Source: Paenibacillus arenilitoris
GTDB taxonomy: Bacteria; Bacillota; Bacilli; Paenibacillales; Paenibacillaceae
DNA: 64,000 bases
Assembly: GCF_014705655.1 (NCBI RefSeq)
Contig: NZ_JACXIY010000012.1
Location: 62,001 to 126,000 of the forward strand
Direction: 5' to 3'
Positions 56,374 through 64,000 of this stretch are shown one piece after another. Each line of letters begins with the position of its first letter. Within the stretch, counting starts at the first letter, position 1. Under the pieces are notes generated by a model that was not told where the DNA came from, did not search any database, and saw nothing but the letters and a program-made list of their open reading frames with translations. The translations under genes were made by a program, and so were the position numbers.

Positions 56374-57792
56374 GTGAAGCTGTTGTGGAAAATAAAGCCG
56401 GGTCTATCCGCAATTCTCTTCCTCATGCTGCTGCTCTCCGCCTGTTCCGGCGGCGGCAGCGGCGGCAATGCGAACAATGCGAACAATGAAGCAGACGACG
56501 CGGCGGGCGGCGCGGGGGGCAAAGAGCCCATTACGCTTCGGCTGACGATGTGGGGCAATCAGAACGAAGTGAAAGCGTTCGAGAACGCGATCAAGCGCTT
56601 CGAGGCGAGCCATTCGAACGTGACCGTCAAGCTGGAGTCGATCCCGACGGACTACGATACGAAGCTGACGACGATGATTGCCGGCAACGAGGAGCCGGAC
56701 GTGGCGATGATGGAATCGGCAACGCTGGCGTTCCCTCTGGCCGAAGAAGGCAAGTTTATCAATCTGGAGGACTATTTGAACTCGGATCCTTCGTTTAGCG
56801 CCGACAAGCTGGTGCCGCATATTTCCTATTATGCCGAGCCCGGCAATTTGATCGGTCTCTCGCCCGGTCCGGAGACGTTCGCCCTTTATTATAACGTCGA
56901 TATGTTCACGGATGCGGGCATCGAGCCGCCGCCCGCAAGCGCCGAAGAGGCTTGGACCTGGGATGAATTCGTAGAGGTCGCCAAGAGGCTGACGATCGAC
57001 GAAAACGGCAAAAACGCGTCCGAGCCGGGCTTCGATCCGAAGCGGATCAGACAGTTCGGTATTAGCGGCGCGAACGGCTGGTGGGGCAGCTGGTCGAATT
57101 TCGTGTACGGCAACGGAGGCGATTTCGTCTCGGAGGACGGCACAACCTTCGCGCTTAACCAGCCGGAGGCGGTCGAGGCGTTACAGAAGCTGGCCGATCT
57201 CGTGAACGTCCATCACGTCGCGCCGTCGCCGGTGCAGGCGAAGAACGTGCCGGGCACGAATATAGCGCTGCAGACGAAGAAGGTGGCCATGGTAATCGAC
57301 GGACAATGGGCGAACATGGATTTGGGAGTGACGGATGTCAATTACGACATCGCCGTGCTCCCGGTTATAAAGGAGCCGGTCACGACGGTCGTCGGAGGGA
57401 TGTTCTCGATTTTCAAATCGACGAAGCATCCGCAGGAATCGTGGGAGCTCGTGAAGGCGCTGCTCGATCCCGAAGGCACGTTGGAGCTGAACCATAAGGG
57501 CGTATGGATGCCGGCGATTCGGAGCTGGTACGAGGATCCGGCCCTGATCGACAAATGGACGAAGGATTCGCCGGGGCGGACGGCAGGCTATAAGACCGCC
57601 GTCATCGACATGCTGCTGGAGCACAGCCGTCAGACGCCGACCGGCTACGTGAAAAACTTCAACAAAATTATGGACATCGTCACGCCGGCTCTCGACAAAG
57701 TGTGGCTGGGCGAGCAGAGCGCCCAGGAAGCGATGGACGCAATCGCGGACAAAGCACAGGCGCAGGTGCAGGGACGGCGGGATATCGAATGA
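56374..57792 (+). CDS. Extracellular sugar-binding lipoprotein, GTG start
   Basis: The 472-residue protein has a signal peptide with lipobox LLSAC, a Gly/Asn/Ala linker and a family-1 solute-binding fold (ITLRLTMWGNQNEVKAFENAIKRF; MIAGNEEPDVAMMESATLAFPLAEEGKFI). GTG 56374 follows AGAGGGG; longer frames lack a site and a signal peptide. It serves the MalF/MalG-type permeases at 51052-52829. A TnpB element is inserted directly after its stop codon. Confidence 0.9.
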   Translation: MKLLWKIKPGLSAILFLMLLLSACSGGGSGGNANNANNEADDAAGGAGGKEPITLRLTMWGNQNEVKAFENAIKRFEASHSNVTVKLESIPTDYDTKLTTMIAGNEEPDVAMMESATLAFPLAEEGKFINLEDYLNSDPSFSADKLVPHISYYAEPGNLIGLSPGPETFALYYNVDMFTDAGIEPPPASAEEAWTWDEFVEVAKRLTIDENGKNASEPGFDPKRIRQFGISGANGWWGSWSNFVYGNGGDFVSEDGTTFALNQPEAVEALQKLADLVNVHHVAPSPVQAKNVPGTNIALQTKKVAMVIDGQWANMDLGVTDVNYDIAVLPVIKEPVTTVVGGMFSIFKSTKHPQESWELVKALLDPEGTLELNHKGVWMPAIRSWYEDPALIDKWTKDSPGRTAGYKTAVIDMLLEHSRQTPTGYVKNFNKIMDIVTPALDKVWLGEQSAQEAMDAIADKAQAQVQGRRDIE

Positions 57793-57900
57793 ATACTCCC
57801 GCCACTTACCGATGCTGTCGCTTCGGCTAAAGTGTGGGTTTCTGATGTATCATCCTGATTTATTTAAGGATGCTTAACACCAGTGGAGTTGACACGTTGA
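57793..57900 (-). ncRNA. Predicted TnpB guide-RNA (reRNA/omegaRNA) region and right end
   Basis: On the minus strand the end of tnpB runs into CCCACACTTTAGCCGAAG ... GGTAAGTGGCGGGAG, a fold of the type found at the right ends of IS605-family elements, where the guide RNA scaffold is made. The bases just past the end (minus strand, leftward from about 57793) would be the guide. They are the last codons of the binding-protein gene. The exact boundary is not certain. Confidence 0.5.
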
Positions 57901-59275
57901 TGGTCTGGTAACCATCCAACCCCTCTATCCCATCCGTTCCTTGGGTGGATACGTATGGGAATACTTTACGCAAAATGTTCGCTGCGCCGTTCACATCGGC
58001 ATGAATCAGGCCCCTTGTGCTCGCATACAGTCCGCGATGAATCCGCTTGCCAGTGAAGATCCATTCTCCTTCTTCATCGTAACGCGGCAATGGGTCTTGA
58101 TCGAGAAAGCTGGCTTTCGAGGTATAAGCTTCTTCGGTCAAGGTTACGGTTATTCCCTGTTCAGCTCCCTTATACTGGATCATCCCAATAAGCATCTGGT
58201 GCGGGATATGACAGAAAGACTGATTGTTTCGCCTTCCGATCGCGGACGCTTGCTTCCATCCATCGTTATGACCGATGACGATCGTGCCGATTTGTTGCTC
58301 CACAGCCAGTTGAACGATATGACGGCTTACTTTGTGGAATAAGTCTTTGATCCGGCGATGGCGCTTCAAATGCAAACGTTCCAATCGACGGGACGTATGG
58401 ACACCTTCGCTCGGTTTCTTGCCCTGACGAAGAATGCCGGTATAATGAGCCTTCATCTTGTTGTAATATTGATTAATCGCCTTGATTATCTTGCCCTTCA
58501 CGAGCATCGGTTTCGAACCGGTAGTCGTGACGATGGTTGCAAGATTTTCAACGCCAAGATCAATGGCTAATGCGTATTCTTTCGCTGCTTCCTTCTTTAC
58601 TTCTGGATAAGCGAAGACCAGTTCGACGATATATTGCCCATATCGCGGTATCACGCGCACCTGCTTCAACTGTCCGCCGGTACAGCCTAGCTTGCCGATA
58701 TTAAGCTGCAGCTTGGTCTTCGGAAGCTTTAGAAACTTTTTTTCTTTGATCACGCAATCCTGGTTGGAGAACACGACTTCTTTCACCTTACTGCGGACGT
58801 ATCCCGGTATTCGGGGCTTTCCGCTGTATTTCCTGGGATGCTTTCGGTAGTCCTTCATACTGGCGAAGAAAGAGACCCAGTTTTGAAACGCAATCTTCAT
58901 GATGCCTTGACTGCTTTGCGTAGGGAGTGCCCGATAGTCGCTCTGATCTATCACTTTGAATAAAGCATCCAAGAAGTTGTAAGAAACAAATGGCTTCTCC
59001 TCGGTAGGGAGCTTGAAGGGACGAGAACGATTCTTCTCGCGCAGCCGTTCGTTCATCGCATCGATATGCTCTGCAAGTAGGATCATTACTTGTTGTTGCA
59101 ATGGCTGTAAGGACTCTTTCTGTCCAAATGAAGTGAGCACCTGTCGGATGTAAAAGTTAGTCGTGTTGTACAGGTTCTTTGCGTTTTGACACGCTAGGTC
59201 TAGGTACGTAAAGAGACGGTGACCGGGTTTGATCCATACTTGATGAGTCCTGTACATGGACTTTGAATCCGTCAT
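57860..59275 (-). CDS. tnpB: TnpB RNA-guided endonuclease of an IS605-type element
   Basis: The 471-residue protein has an intact RuvC triad: D239 in YALAIDLGVENLATIV, a Glu in LTEEAYTSKASF (E382) and D427 in IHADVNGAANIL. The zinc-ribbon cysteines found in many TnpBs are absent between E382 and D427, which places it in the subgroup with an SFLDQDPLP...GKRIHRGLY insert. GGAGGTG precedes the ATG. No TnpA transposase gene is present, so the element depends on help in trans. It separates the binding-protein gene from the second GH127 gene. Confidence 0.92.
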   Translation of the reverse strand: MTDSKSMYRTHQVWIKPGHRLFTYLDLACQNAKNLYNTTNFYIRQVLTSFGQKESLQPLQQQVMILLAEHIDAMNERLREKNRSRPFKLPTEEKPFVSYNFLDALFKVIDQSDYRALPTQSSQGIMKIAFQNWVSFFASMKDYRKHPRKYSGKPRIPGYVRSKVKEVVFSNQDCVIKEKKFLKLPKTKLQLNIGKLGCTGGQLKQVRVIPRYGQYIVELVFAYPEVKKEAAKEYALAIDLGVENLATIVTTTGSKPMLVKGKIIKAINQYYNKMKAHYTGILRQGKKPSEGVHTSRRLERLHLKRHRRIKDLFHKVSRHIVQLAVEQQIGTIVIGHNDGWKQASAIGRRNNQSFCHIPHQMLIGMIQYKGAEQGITVTLTEEAYTSKASFLDQDPLPRYDEEGEWIFTGKRIHRGLYASTRGLIHADVNGAANILRKVFPYVSTQGTDGIEGLDGYQTINVSTPLVLSILK

Positions 59276-59529
59276 AACTTCACCTCCTTCAAATTTGGAA
59301 TGGGAACGTGCGTTCTGTGGTTATTGTATCGCTAAAACAAGAGGAAGGAAAGAAATTATTGTGGTCTTACACAGCAGGGCGCCGATTCACTTCGCCATTT
59401 ACAGAAGTAGGTGTCCTTTCGACGAAAATTGATACAAAAGATGCGGCAGTCTAATCGGACTGCCGTCTTTGCGAATGAGACGAATATGCCGAACGATCCG
59501 TTGCGGCAGGAACGGGAGAGTGCGATAGG
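59276..59529. other. TnpB left-end region and start of the GH127 leader
   Basis: It should contain the left terminus of the IS605-type element, which I could not place exactly. No gene is seen. GGGAGAG (59513-59519) is the nearest site before the GH127 ATG. Confidence 0.35.
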
Positions 59530-61356
59530 ATGCAAACATTGGAGCGCTGGCAAGGCGTGCCCTTCACGAAGGTGGAGCTGAACGACGCCTTCTGGAAGCC
59601 GCGGCTTGCGAACGTAAGGAAGGTGACGCAGCAATCTTGCCTGCAGCAGTGCGAATCGACGGGCCGCATCGCGAACTTCGCGAAGGCGGCGGGCATGGCC
59701 GAGGGCGGTCACAAGGGGATGTATTACGACGATTCGGACGTTTACAAGGTGCTGGAGGGCGCGGCGTATTCGCTGATGACCGGCCGTGACCCGGAGCTGG
59801 AGGCGGAGATCGACCGGATCATCGGGCTGATCGCGGGCGCGCAGGAAGCGGACGGCTATTTGTCCACCTACTACACGCTGGAGAAGCCGGAAGAGAAATG
59901 GTCGGACATGGAGAAGCACGAAATGTACAACGGCGGCCACTTGATCGAGGCGGCCGTCGCCTATTACGAAGCGACGGGCAAGCGGACGCTGCTTGACGTC
60001 GCGTGCCGGCTGGCCGACCATTACGACCGGACGTTCGGCCCCGGCAAACGCCACTGGGTCGAAGGGCATGAGGAGATCGAGCTGGCGCTCGTGAAGCTGT
60101 ACCGGGCGACCGGGGAGGAGCGCTACTGGCGGCTCGCGCTGTGGCTGCTTGAGGAGCGGGGCCACGGCCGCGGATCCGGGGCGATTTGGGACAAGGCCGA
60201 ATGGGGGCCGGCCTACTGCCAGGACGACGTGCCGGTCCGCGACATCAAGGAGGTCAAGGGGCACGCCGTCCGGGCAATGTACTTGTATACGGCGATGGCC
60301 GATACGGTTAACGTCTCCGGCGATCCCGCGTATATCGACGCGCTGCACCGCGTCTGGGCCCATACCGTGGAGCGCAACATGTACGTAACCGGCGGCATCG
60401 GGCCGTCCAAGGAGAACGAAGGCTTCACGCACGATTACGATTTGCCGAACGAATCGGCCTATTGCGAAACCTGCGCCGCGATCGCGATGGCGTTCTGGAA
60501 CCAGCGGATGAACCTGTTGTTCGGCCATGCCAAGTATGCCGACGTCGTCGAGCTCTGCATGTATAACGGCGCTCTGGCCGGCATTTCCTTGTCCGGCGAC
60601 CGCTTCTTCTACGTCAATCCGCTCGCCTCGAGAGGAGAGCATCACCGGGTGGAGTGGTTCCATACGTCCTGCTGCCCGACCAATCTGGTCCGGTTCCTGC
60701 CATCCGTCGGCGGCTACCAATACGCCTTGACGGAGAAGGGCGTCGCCGTCAATCAATATATGGGCGGCGAGGCGGCGATTGCGCTCCGCGGCGGCAACCG
60801 CGTCGGCATCCGGATGGAAACCGGCTATCCACGGGACGGCGCGATCCGGCTGGACGTTCGACCGGAGCGCGAGGAAGCGTTCCCGGTGCTGCTGCGCATT
60901 CCGGGCTGGTGCCGGAGTTATAAGGTAACGGTGAACGGAGAGGAGCTTGCCGTATCGCAAGCGGCGACGAAGGACGGTTACCTCGTGCTTGACCGTCATT
61001 GGCGCGCGGGCGACCGGATCGAGCTTGTGCTGGACATGCCGGTGCAGGTCGTGCGCTCCCATCCGAACGTAGCCGAGAACGTCGGACACGTCGCGCTGCA
61101 GCGCGGACCGCTCGTGTACTGCGCGGAGCAGGCCGACAATCCGGGGCTGGCCTTCGACGAGCTGCGGCTCGATCCGGATCAACCGTTCGCAGCCGTTCGC
61201 CGCGACGATCTGCTGGGCGGGGTTACCGTTATAACGGGCCGCGCCGTCGGGGGAGAGGCTTGCGCCTTCGTGCCGTATTACGCATGGGATAACCGCGAGC
61301 CCGGCTTCATGCAGGTGTGGGTGAAGGAGAAGCGGGACGAGCGGTTATACCGGTGA
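59530..61356 (+). CDS. GH127 family glycoside hydrolase (beta-L-arabinofuranosidase type)
   Basis: The 608-residue, signal-less (alpha/alpha)6-barrel protein has GH127 zinc/cysteine residues in SAYCETCAAIAM (E313, C315) and WFHTSCCPTNLVRFL (C381, C382). It shares family features with the enzyme at 5365-7299 but is only moderately similar, so the two are probably not a recent duplication. It stands downstream of the binding-protein gene, behind the TnpB insertion, and before the acetyl esterase, which suggests joint action on acetylated arabinose-bearing oligosaccharides. The insertion may have separated it from its original promoter. Confidence 0.88.
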   Translation: MQTLERWQGVPFTKVELNDAFWKPRLANVRKVTQQSCLQQCESTGRIANFAKAAGMAEGGHKGMYYDDSDVYKVLEGAAYSLMTGRDPELEAEIDRIIGLIAGAQEADGYLSTYYTLEKPEEKWSDMEKHEMYNGGHLIEAAVAYYEATGKRTLLDVACRLADHYDRTFGPGKRHWVEGHEEIELALVKLYRATGEERYWRLALWLLEERGHGRGSGAIWDKAEWGPAYCQDDVPVRDIKEVKGHAVRAMYLYTAMADTVNVSGDPAYIDALHRVWAHTVERNMYVTGGIGPSKENEGFTHDYDLPNESAYCETCAAIAMAFWNQRMNLLFGHAKYADVVELCMYNGALAGISLSGDRFFYVNPLASRGEHHRVEWFHTSCCPTNLVRFLPSVGGYQYALTEKGVAVNQYMGGEAAIALRGGNRVGIRMETGYPRDGAIRLDVRPEREEAFPVLLRIPGWCRSYKVTVNGEELAVSQAATKDGYLVLDRHWRAGDRIELVLDMPVQVVRSHPNVAENVGHVALQRGPLVYCAEQADNPGLAFDELRLDPDQPFAAVRRDDLLGGVTVITGRAVGGEACAFVPYYAWDNREPGFMQVWVKEKRDERLYR

Positions 61357-61480
61357 GCATGAGACAGCCCGGGGACGATTCGAAGCCCGGTCCGAGCGGA
61401 GCCGCGGCGGTCCGAGCCGCAAGGAGCAAGACGTTCTTTTTTTGGCTATTCCCATTCCTTCCAAATGTCATTAAAATAGA

Positions 61481-61494
61481 GGGTAGCGCTTTCA
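61481..61494 (-). promoter_or_regulatory. cre-like site before the acetyl esterase
   Basis: The reverse strand reads TGAAAGCGCTACCC, matching 12 of 14 positions of the cre pattern. It suggests CcpA control of the esterase gene. Confidence 0.35.
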
Positions 61495-61549
61495 ATGAAA
61501 AAGAGCGACAAACTTCAAGCGACTTAGGATCGCTGCGGGAGGTAAGCCA

Positions 61550-62509
61550 ATGCCGTTAGTGGATATGCCACTCGAGCAATTAAAGCAGTACGAAGGATTG
61601 AATCCCCGTCCTGCGGATTTCGATGAATATTGGGACCGCGCCATTGCGGAGATGAAGGCGGTCGACCCTCAGATCGAGCTCGTTCCGAGCCCGTTCCAAG
61701 TGCCGTATGCGGAATGCTTCGATTTGTATTTCACGGGCGTGCGCGGCGCGCGCATCCATGCGAAATACATAAGGCCGAGGAACGTCGCGGAGCCGCATCC
61801 GGCCATCCTCCAGTTCCACGGCTATACGGGCCATTCGGGCAGCTGGCACGACAAGCTGGGCTATGCGGCGCTCGGTTATTCGGTCTTCTCGCTCGACTGC
61901 CGCGGGCAAGGCGGAAAGTCCGAGGATGCGGGCGGGGTGAAGGGAAATACGCATCACGGCCATATTATCCGGGGGCTTGACGATCATCCGGACCAGCTGC
62001 TGTTCCGCCATATTTTCCTGGATACGGCCCAGCTCGCGGGCATCGCGATGCAGATGCCGGAGGTCGATCCGGAACGCGTCATGGCGATGGGCGGCTCCCA
62101 GGGCGGCGCGCTGACGATCGCCTGCGCCGCGCTCGAGCCGCGCGTGAAGAAGCTGGCGCCGGTCTTCCCGTTCCTCAGCGATTACAAGCGGGTGTGGCAA
62201 ATGGATTTGGCCAAGGACGCGTACGCGGAGCTGCGCACGTTCTTCCGCCATTTCGATCCGCAGCATAAGCGGGAGGAAGAGATATTCACGAAGCTGGGCT
62301 ACATCGACATCCAGTTTCTCGCGCCGCGCATCCGGGGCGAGGCGCTGATCGGCATCGGCCTGATGGATACGATCTGTCCGCCATCCTCGCAGTTTGCCGC
62401 GATCAATAAAATAACGGCGCCGAAGCGGCTCGAAATATATCCGGACTTCGGCCATGAGGATTTGCCGGGCTTCAACGATATGACGATGCAATTTTTCCTG
62501 GAGGCCTAA
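61550..62509 (+). CDS. CE7 acetyl xylan esterase / cephalosporin-C deacetylase
   Basis: The 319-residue protein is typical of carbohydrate esterase family 7: RGQGG (LDCRGQGGKS, about residue 120), nucleophile elbow GGSQGG (Ser about 185), Asp in GLMDTICPP (about 272) and His in DFGHEDLPG (about 302). It removes acetyl groups from small acetylated sugars in the cytoplasm. GGGAGG lies 6 bases before the ATG. It is followed by a strong terminator and completes the third sugar cluster. Confidence 0.92.
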   Translation: MPLVDMPLEQLKQYEGLNPRPADFDEYWDRAIAEMKAVDPQIELVPSPFQVPYAECFDLYFTGVRGARIHAKYIRPRNVAEPHPAILQFHGYTGHSGSWHDKLGYAALGYSVFSLDCRGQGGKSEDAGGVKGNTHHGHIIRGLDDHPDQLLFRHIFLDTAQLAGIAMQMPEVDPERVMAMGGSQGGALTIACAALEPRVKKLAPVFPFLSDYKRVWQMDLAKDAYAELRTFFRHFDPQHKREEEIFTKLGYIDIQFLAPRIRGEALIGIGLMDTICPPSSQFAAINKITAPKRLEIYPDFGHEDLPGFNDMTMQFFLEA

Positions 62510-62519
62510 TACGCGCGGC

Positions 62520-62564
62520 CGGGCGGGATACGGGAGAGCGCTCCCGATTCTCGCCCGTTTTTTT
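62520..62564 (+). terminator. Rho-independent terminator of the esterase gene
   Basis: CGGGCG/CGCCCG outer and CGGGAG/CTCCCG inner stems, followed by seven T residues. Confidence 0.88.
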
Positions 62565-62588
62565 GTGCCGCCGCTATCGCCGAATAGG

Positions 62589-63494
62589 CTAATCGGTTTT
62601 ATTCTCCTCTGTAGCGATAACCTCCCTTGCCGCTTCTATGAAAGATAATAGGATTGGCGAAAGCCACTTGTCTTTATGCCATAACATCTGCGTATACACG
62701 TGCAAGTCCGGAATTTTCCAGGGAAGAGCAACAAGTTCGCCCCGTTCAACTTCGGCTTCCGCTGTTATTTCAGGAAGAAAGGCAATCCCGATTCCCGTCA
62801 TTGCGCATTGTTTAATGGCTTCGGCATTTTGAAACTCTAAATACGTAATACTGTCAATGCCCTCTTTCTCAAATCCCCGGTCAAACATGGTTCGATAGGT
62901 ACAGCCCTTTTCATTAGTCAGAAACACTTCTCCGTGAAAATCCTCCAGCTGAAGTGCAGTCCGTTTCGCGAGCGGATGGTCAGGGGCCGCGAATAAGCGG
63001 AAAGTCTCTTCCAGCAACGGTTCGACTGCAAGTCCGGTTGAGCGAATGGGTTCGTCCAGCGTAAAGACGACATCCGCGGTTCCCTCAAAGAGCGTTTGCT
63101 TGAGTTGTTGATTTGGTACGGAGCGGAAGATGAGACGAACGCCCGGATGGCGCGAACGAAACAGGCGAAAGACAGCCGGAAGCCGATAGGCGCAAAGAAC
63201 CTCGTTGGCGCTTATCGTTACGGTGCCGCTTAAATGTTCATTGTCATGCACGACGCTGCGAGCTTCGTCCAGTTTATCTAGAACGCCTTGGGCGTAAGTT
63301 AAAAAGCGTTTGCCCGCGGCCGTGAGAACGAGCTGCTTGCCCAAGCGGTCAAAGAGACGAACGCCAAGCTCATCCTCCAATGCTTTTATTTGCATCGTGA
63401 CGTTGGAGGGGACGTAGCTCAGCACTTCCGCGGCCCGACTGAAATTTAAAGTGGAGGCAACCGTGCGGAACGTAATCAGTTGGCGCAATTCCAT
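62589..63494 (-). CDS. LysR-family transcriptional regulator
   Basis: The product of about 301 residues has the LysR winged helix (MELRQLITFRTVASTLNFSRAAEVLSYVPSNVTMQIKALEDELGVRLF) and a periplasmic-binding-like effector domain. GGGGGAG precedes two adjacent ATGs (63497 and 63494); the second has the better distance. It is divergent from the MetX-like gene, with the palindrome at 63511 between, so it most likely regulates that gene. Confidence 0.9.
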   Translation of the reverse strand: MELRQLITFRTVASTLNFSRAAEVLSYVPSNVTMQIKALEDELGVRLFDRLGKQLVLTAAGKRFLTYAQGVLDKLDEARSVVHDNEHLSGTVTISANEVLCAYRLPAVFRLFRSRHPGVRLIFRSVPNQQLKQTLFEGTADVVFTLDEPIRSTGLAVEPLLEETFRLFAAPDHPLAKRTALQLEDFHGEVFLTNEKGCTYRTMFDRGFEKEGIDSITYLEFQNAEAIKQCAMTGIGIAFLPEITAEAEVERGELVALPWKIPDLHVYTQMLWHKDKWLSPILLSFIEAAREVIATEENKTD

Positions 63495-63510
63495 CATACT
63501 CCCCCTTTCT

Positions 63511-63525
63511 TTCAATAATATTGAA
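63511..63525. promoter_or_regulatory. LysR-type binding palindrome
   Basis: TTCAATAATATTGAA is a perfect 15-bp T-N11-A palindrome 16 bases before the LysR start. It fits an autoregulatory LysR site. Confidence 0.6.
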
Positions 63526-63633
63526 TGTTATTTTGAATTTCATTCACTTTTATTGATGGTACCACAGGCCTATACTAGGTTCAAGACATACATTTTAGAT
63601 GTGTGGTTTCATTTTGAAGGGAGCGACAATACG

Positions 63634-64000
63634 ATGGATTATGAGATTTTTGATTTGGGTGACGTAGCCTTGCAATCGGGCGTGACGTTACCGGGCGCTT
63701 TTCTTGCTTATAAGACTTATGGGAGATTGAATGAAAAGAAAGATAATGTCATCGTCTATCCAACTGCTTTTGGCGACCAGCATGTTCAGAATGAATGGTT
63801 GATTGGAAACGGCATGGCACTGGATCCGCGGAAATATTTCATTATCGTTCCGAATCTGCTTGGCAACGGATTATCTTCGTCTCCCAGCAACACGCCTCCC
63901 CCATTCGACCGGGTGAATTTTCCGCAGGTAACCATCTATGACAACGTTAAATTTCAGCATCGGCTGGTAACCGAAAAGTTCGGCATTCAAAAGATCGCTC
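63634..64000 (+). CDS. MetX-like alpha/beta hydrolase, 3'-truncated by window edge
   Basis: The visible 122 residues (MDYEIFDLGDVALQSGVTLPGAFLAYKTYG, then NVIVYPTAFGD and FIIVPNLLGNGLSSSPSN) match the beginning of the homoserine O-acetyltransferase-like alpha/beta hydrolases, with a family-typical NLLGNGLSSSPSN stretch. The catalytic Ser elbow lies beyond the edge, so acetyltransferase and hydrolase roles cannot be told apart. AAGGGAG precedes the ATG. Divergent from the LysR gene. Confidence 0.78.
   Translation, partial: MDYEIFDLGDVALQSGVTLPGAFLAYKTYGRLNEKKDNVIVYPTAFGDQHVQNEWLIGNGMALDPRKYFIIVPNLLGNGLSSSPSNTPPPFDRVNFPQVTIYDNVKFQHRLVTEKFGIQKIA

Overview
The window reads as chromosomal DNA of a Gram-positive, GC-rich member of the Paenibacillaceae (Paenibacillus or Cohnella type). 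This is inferred from strong AGGAGG ribosome binding sites, LplA/LplB/YtcP-type sugar ABC transporters paired with YesM/YesN two-component systems, many AraC regulators and Bacillales-style lipoproteins. No rRNA, tRNA or true CRISPR array was seen.

Layout. 0-19.4 kb is GC-rich carbohydrate metabolism: a 5'-truncated FAD oxidoreductase and an FGGY sugar kinase; an AraC regulator divergent from a GH127 beta-L-arabinofuranosidase; then LacI regulator, GH35 beta-galactosidase, two permeases and a solute-binding lipoprotein. A PhnB-like protein and a SnoaL-fused ECF sigma factor follow, both behind near-identical ECF-type promoters, then an M3 oligoendopeptidase. 19.4-21.2 kb is AT-rich (histidine phosphatase, AlkD-like protein). 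21.2-32.8 kb is a second sugar-uptake locus, mostly on the minus strand: GH2 beta-galactosidase, two permeases, binding protein, sensor kinase and response regulator, with an AraC regulator and an esterase. 32.9-49.6 kb is a mosaic accessory region of small, often AT-rich genes: phosphotransferase behind an apparent leader-peptide attenuator, VOC proteins, an RQC-domain protein, oxidoreductases with MerR/HxlR/Rrf2/MarR regulators, a Phd/ParE pair, Nudix, zinc phospholipase C and gene relics. 50-62.5 kb returns to GC-rich sugar metabolism: isomerase, MalF/MalG-type permeases, YesN/YesM pair, binding protein, a TnpB insertion, a second GH127 and a CE7 acetyl esterase. The right end holds a LysR regulator divergent from a truncated MetX-like hydrolase.

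Together the sugar loci look like scavenging systems for plant arabinose- and galactose-containing, acetylated oligosaccharides: sensed by kinases, imported by ABC transporters (no ATPase gene is present, so a shared MsmX-type ATPase is inferred), then cut and deacetylated in the cell.

Most unusual signals: (1) two arrays of four 21-bp palindromes with nearly identical spacing (51/61/51 and 51/62/51 bp) on either side of the first GH127 locus; (2) a candidate ribosome-mediated attenuator in front of the phosphotransferase gene; (3) a family of intergenic hairpin elements confined to the AT-rich segments; (4) a duplicated and decayed MerR-HxlR block; (5) a solitary TnpB whose predicted guide covers the end of the adjacent binding-protein gene; (6) paired ECF promoters.
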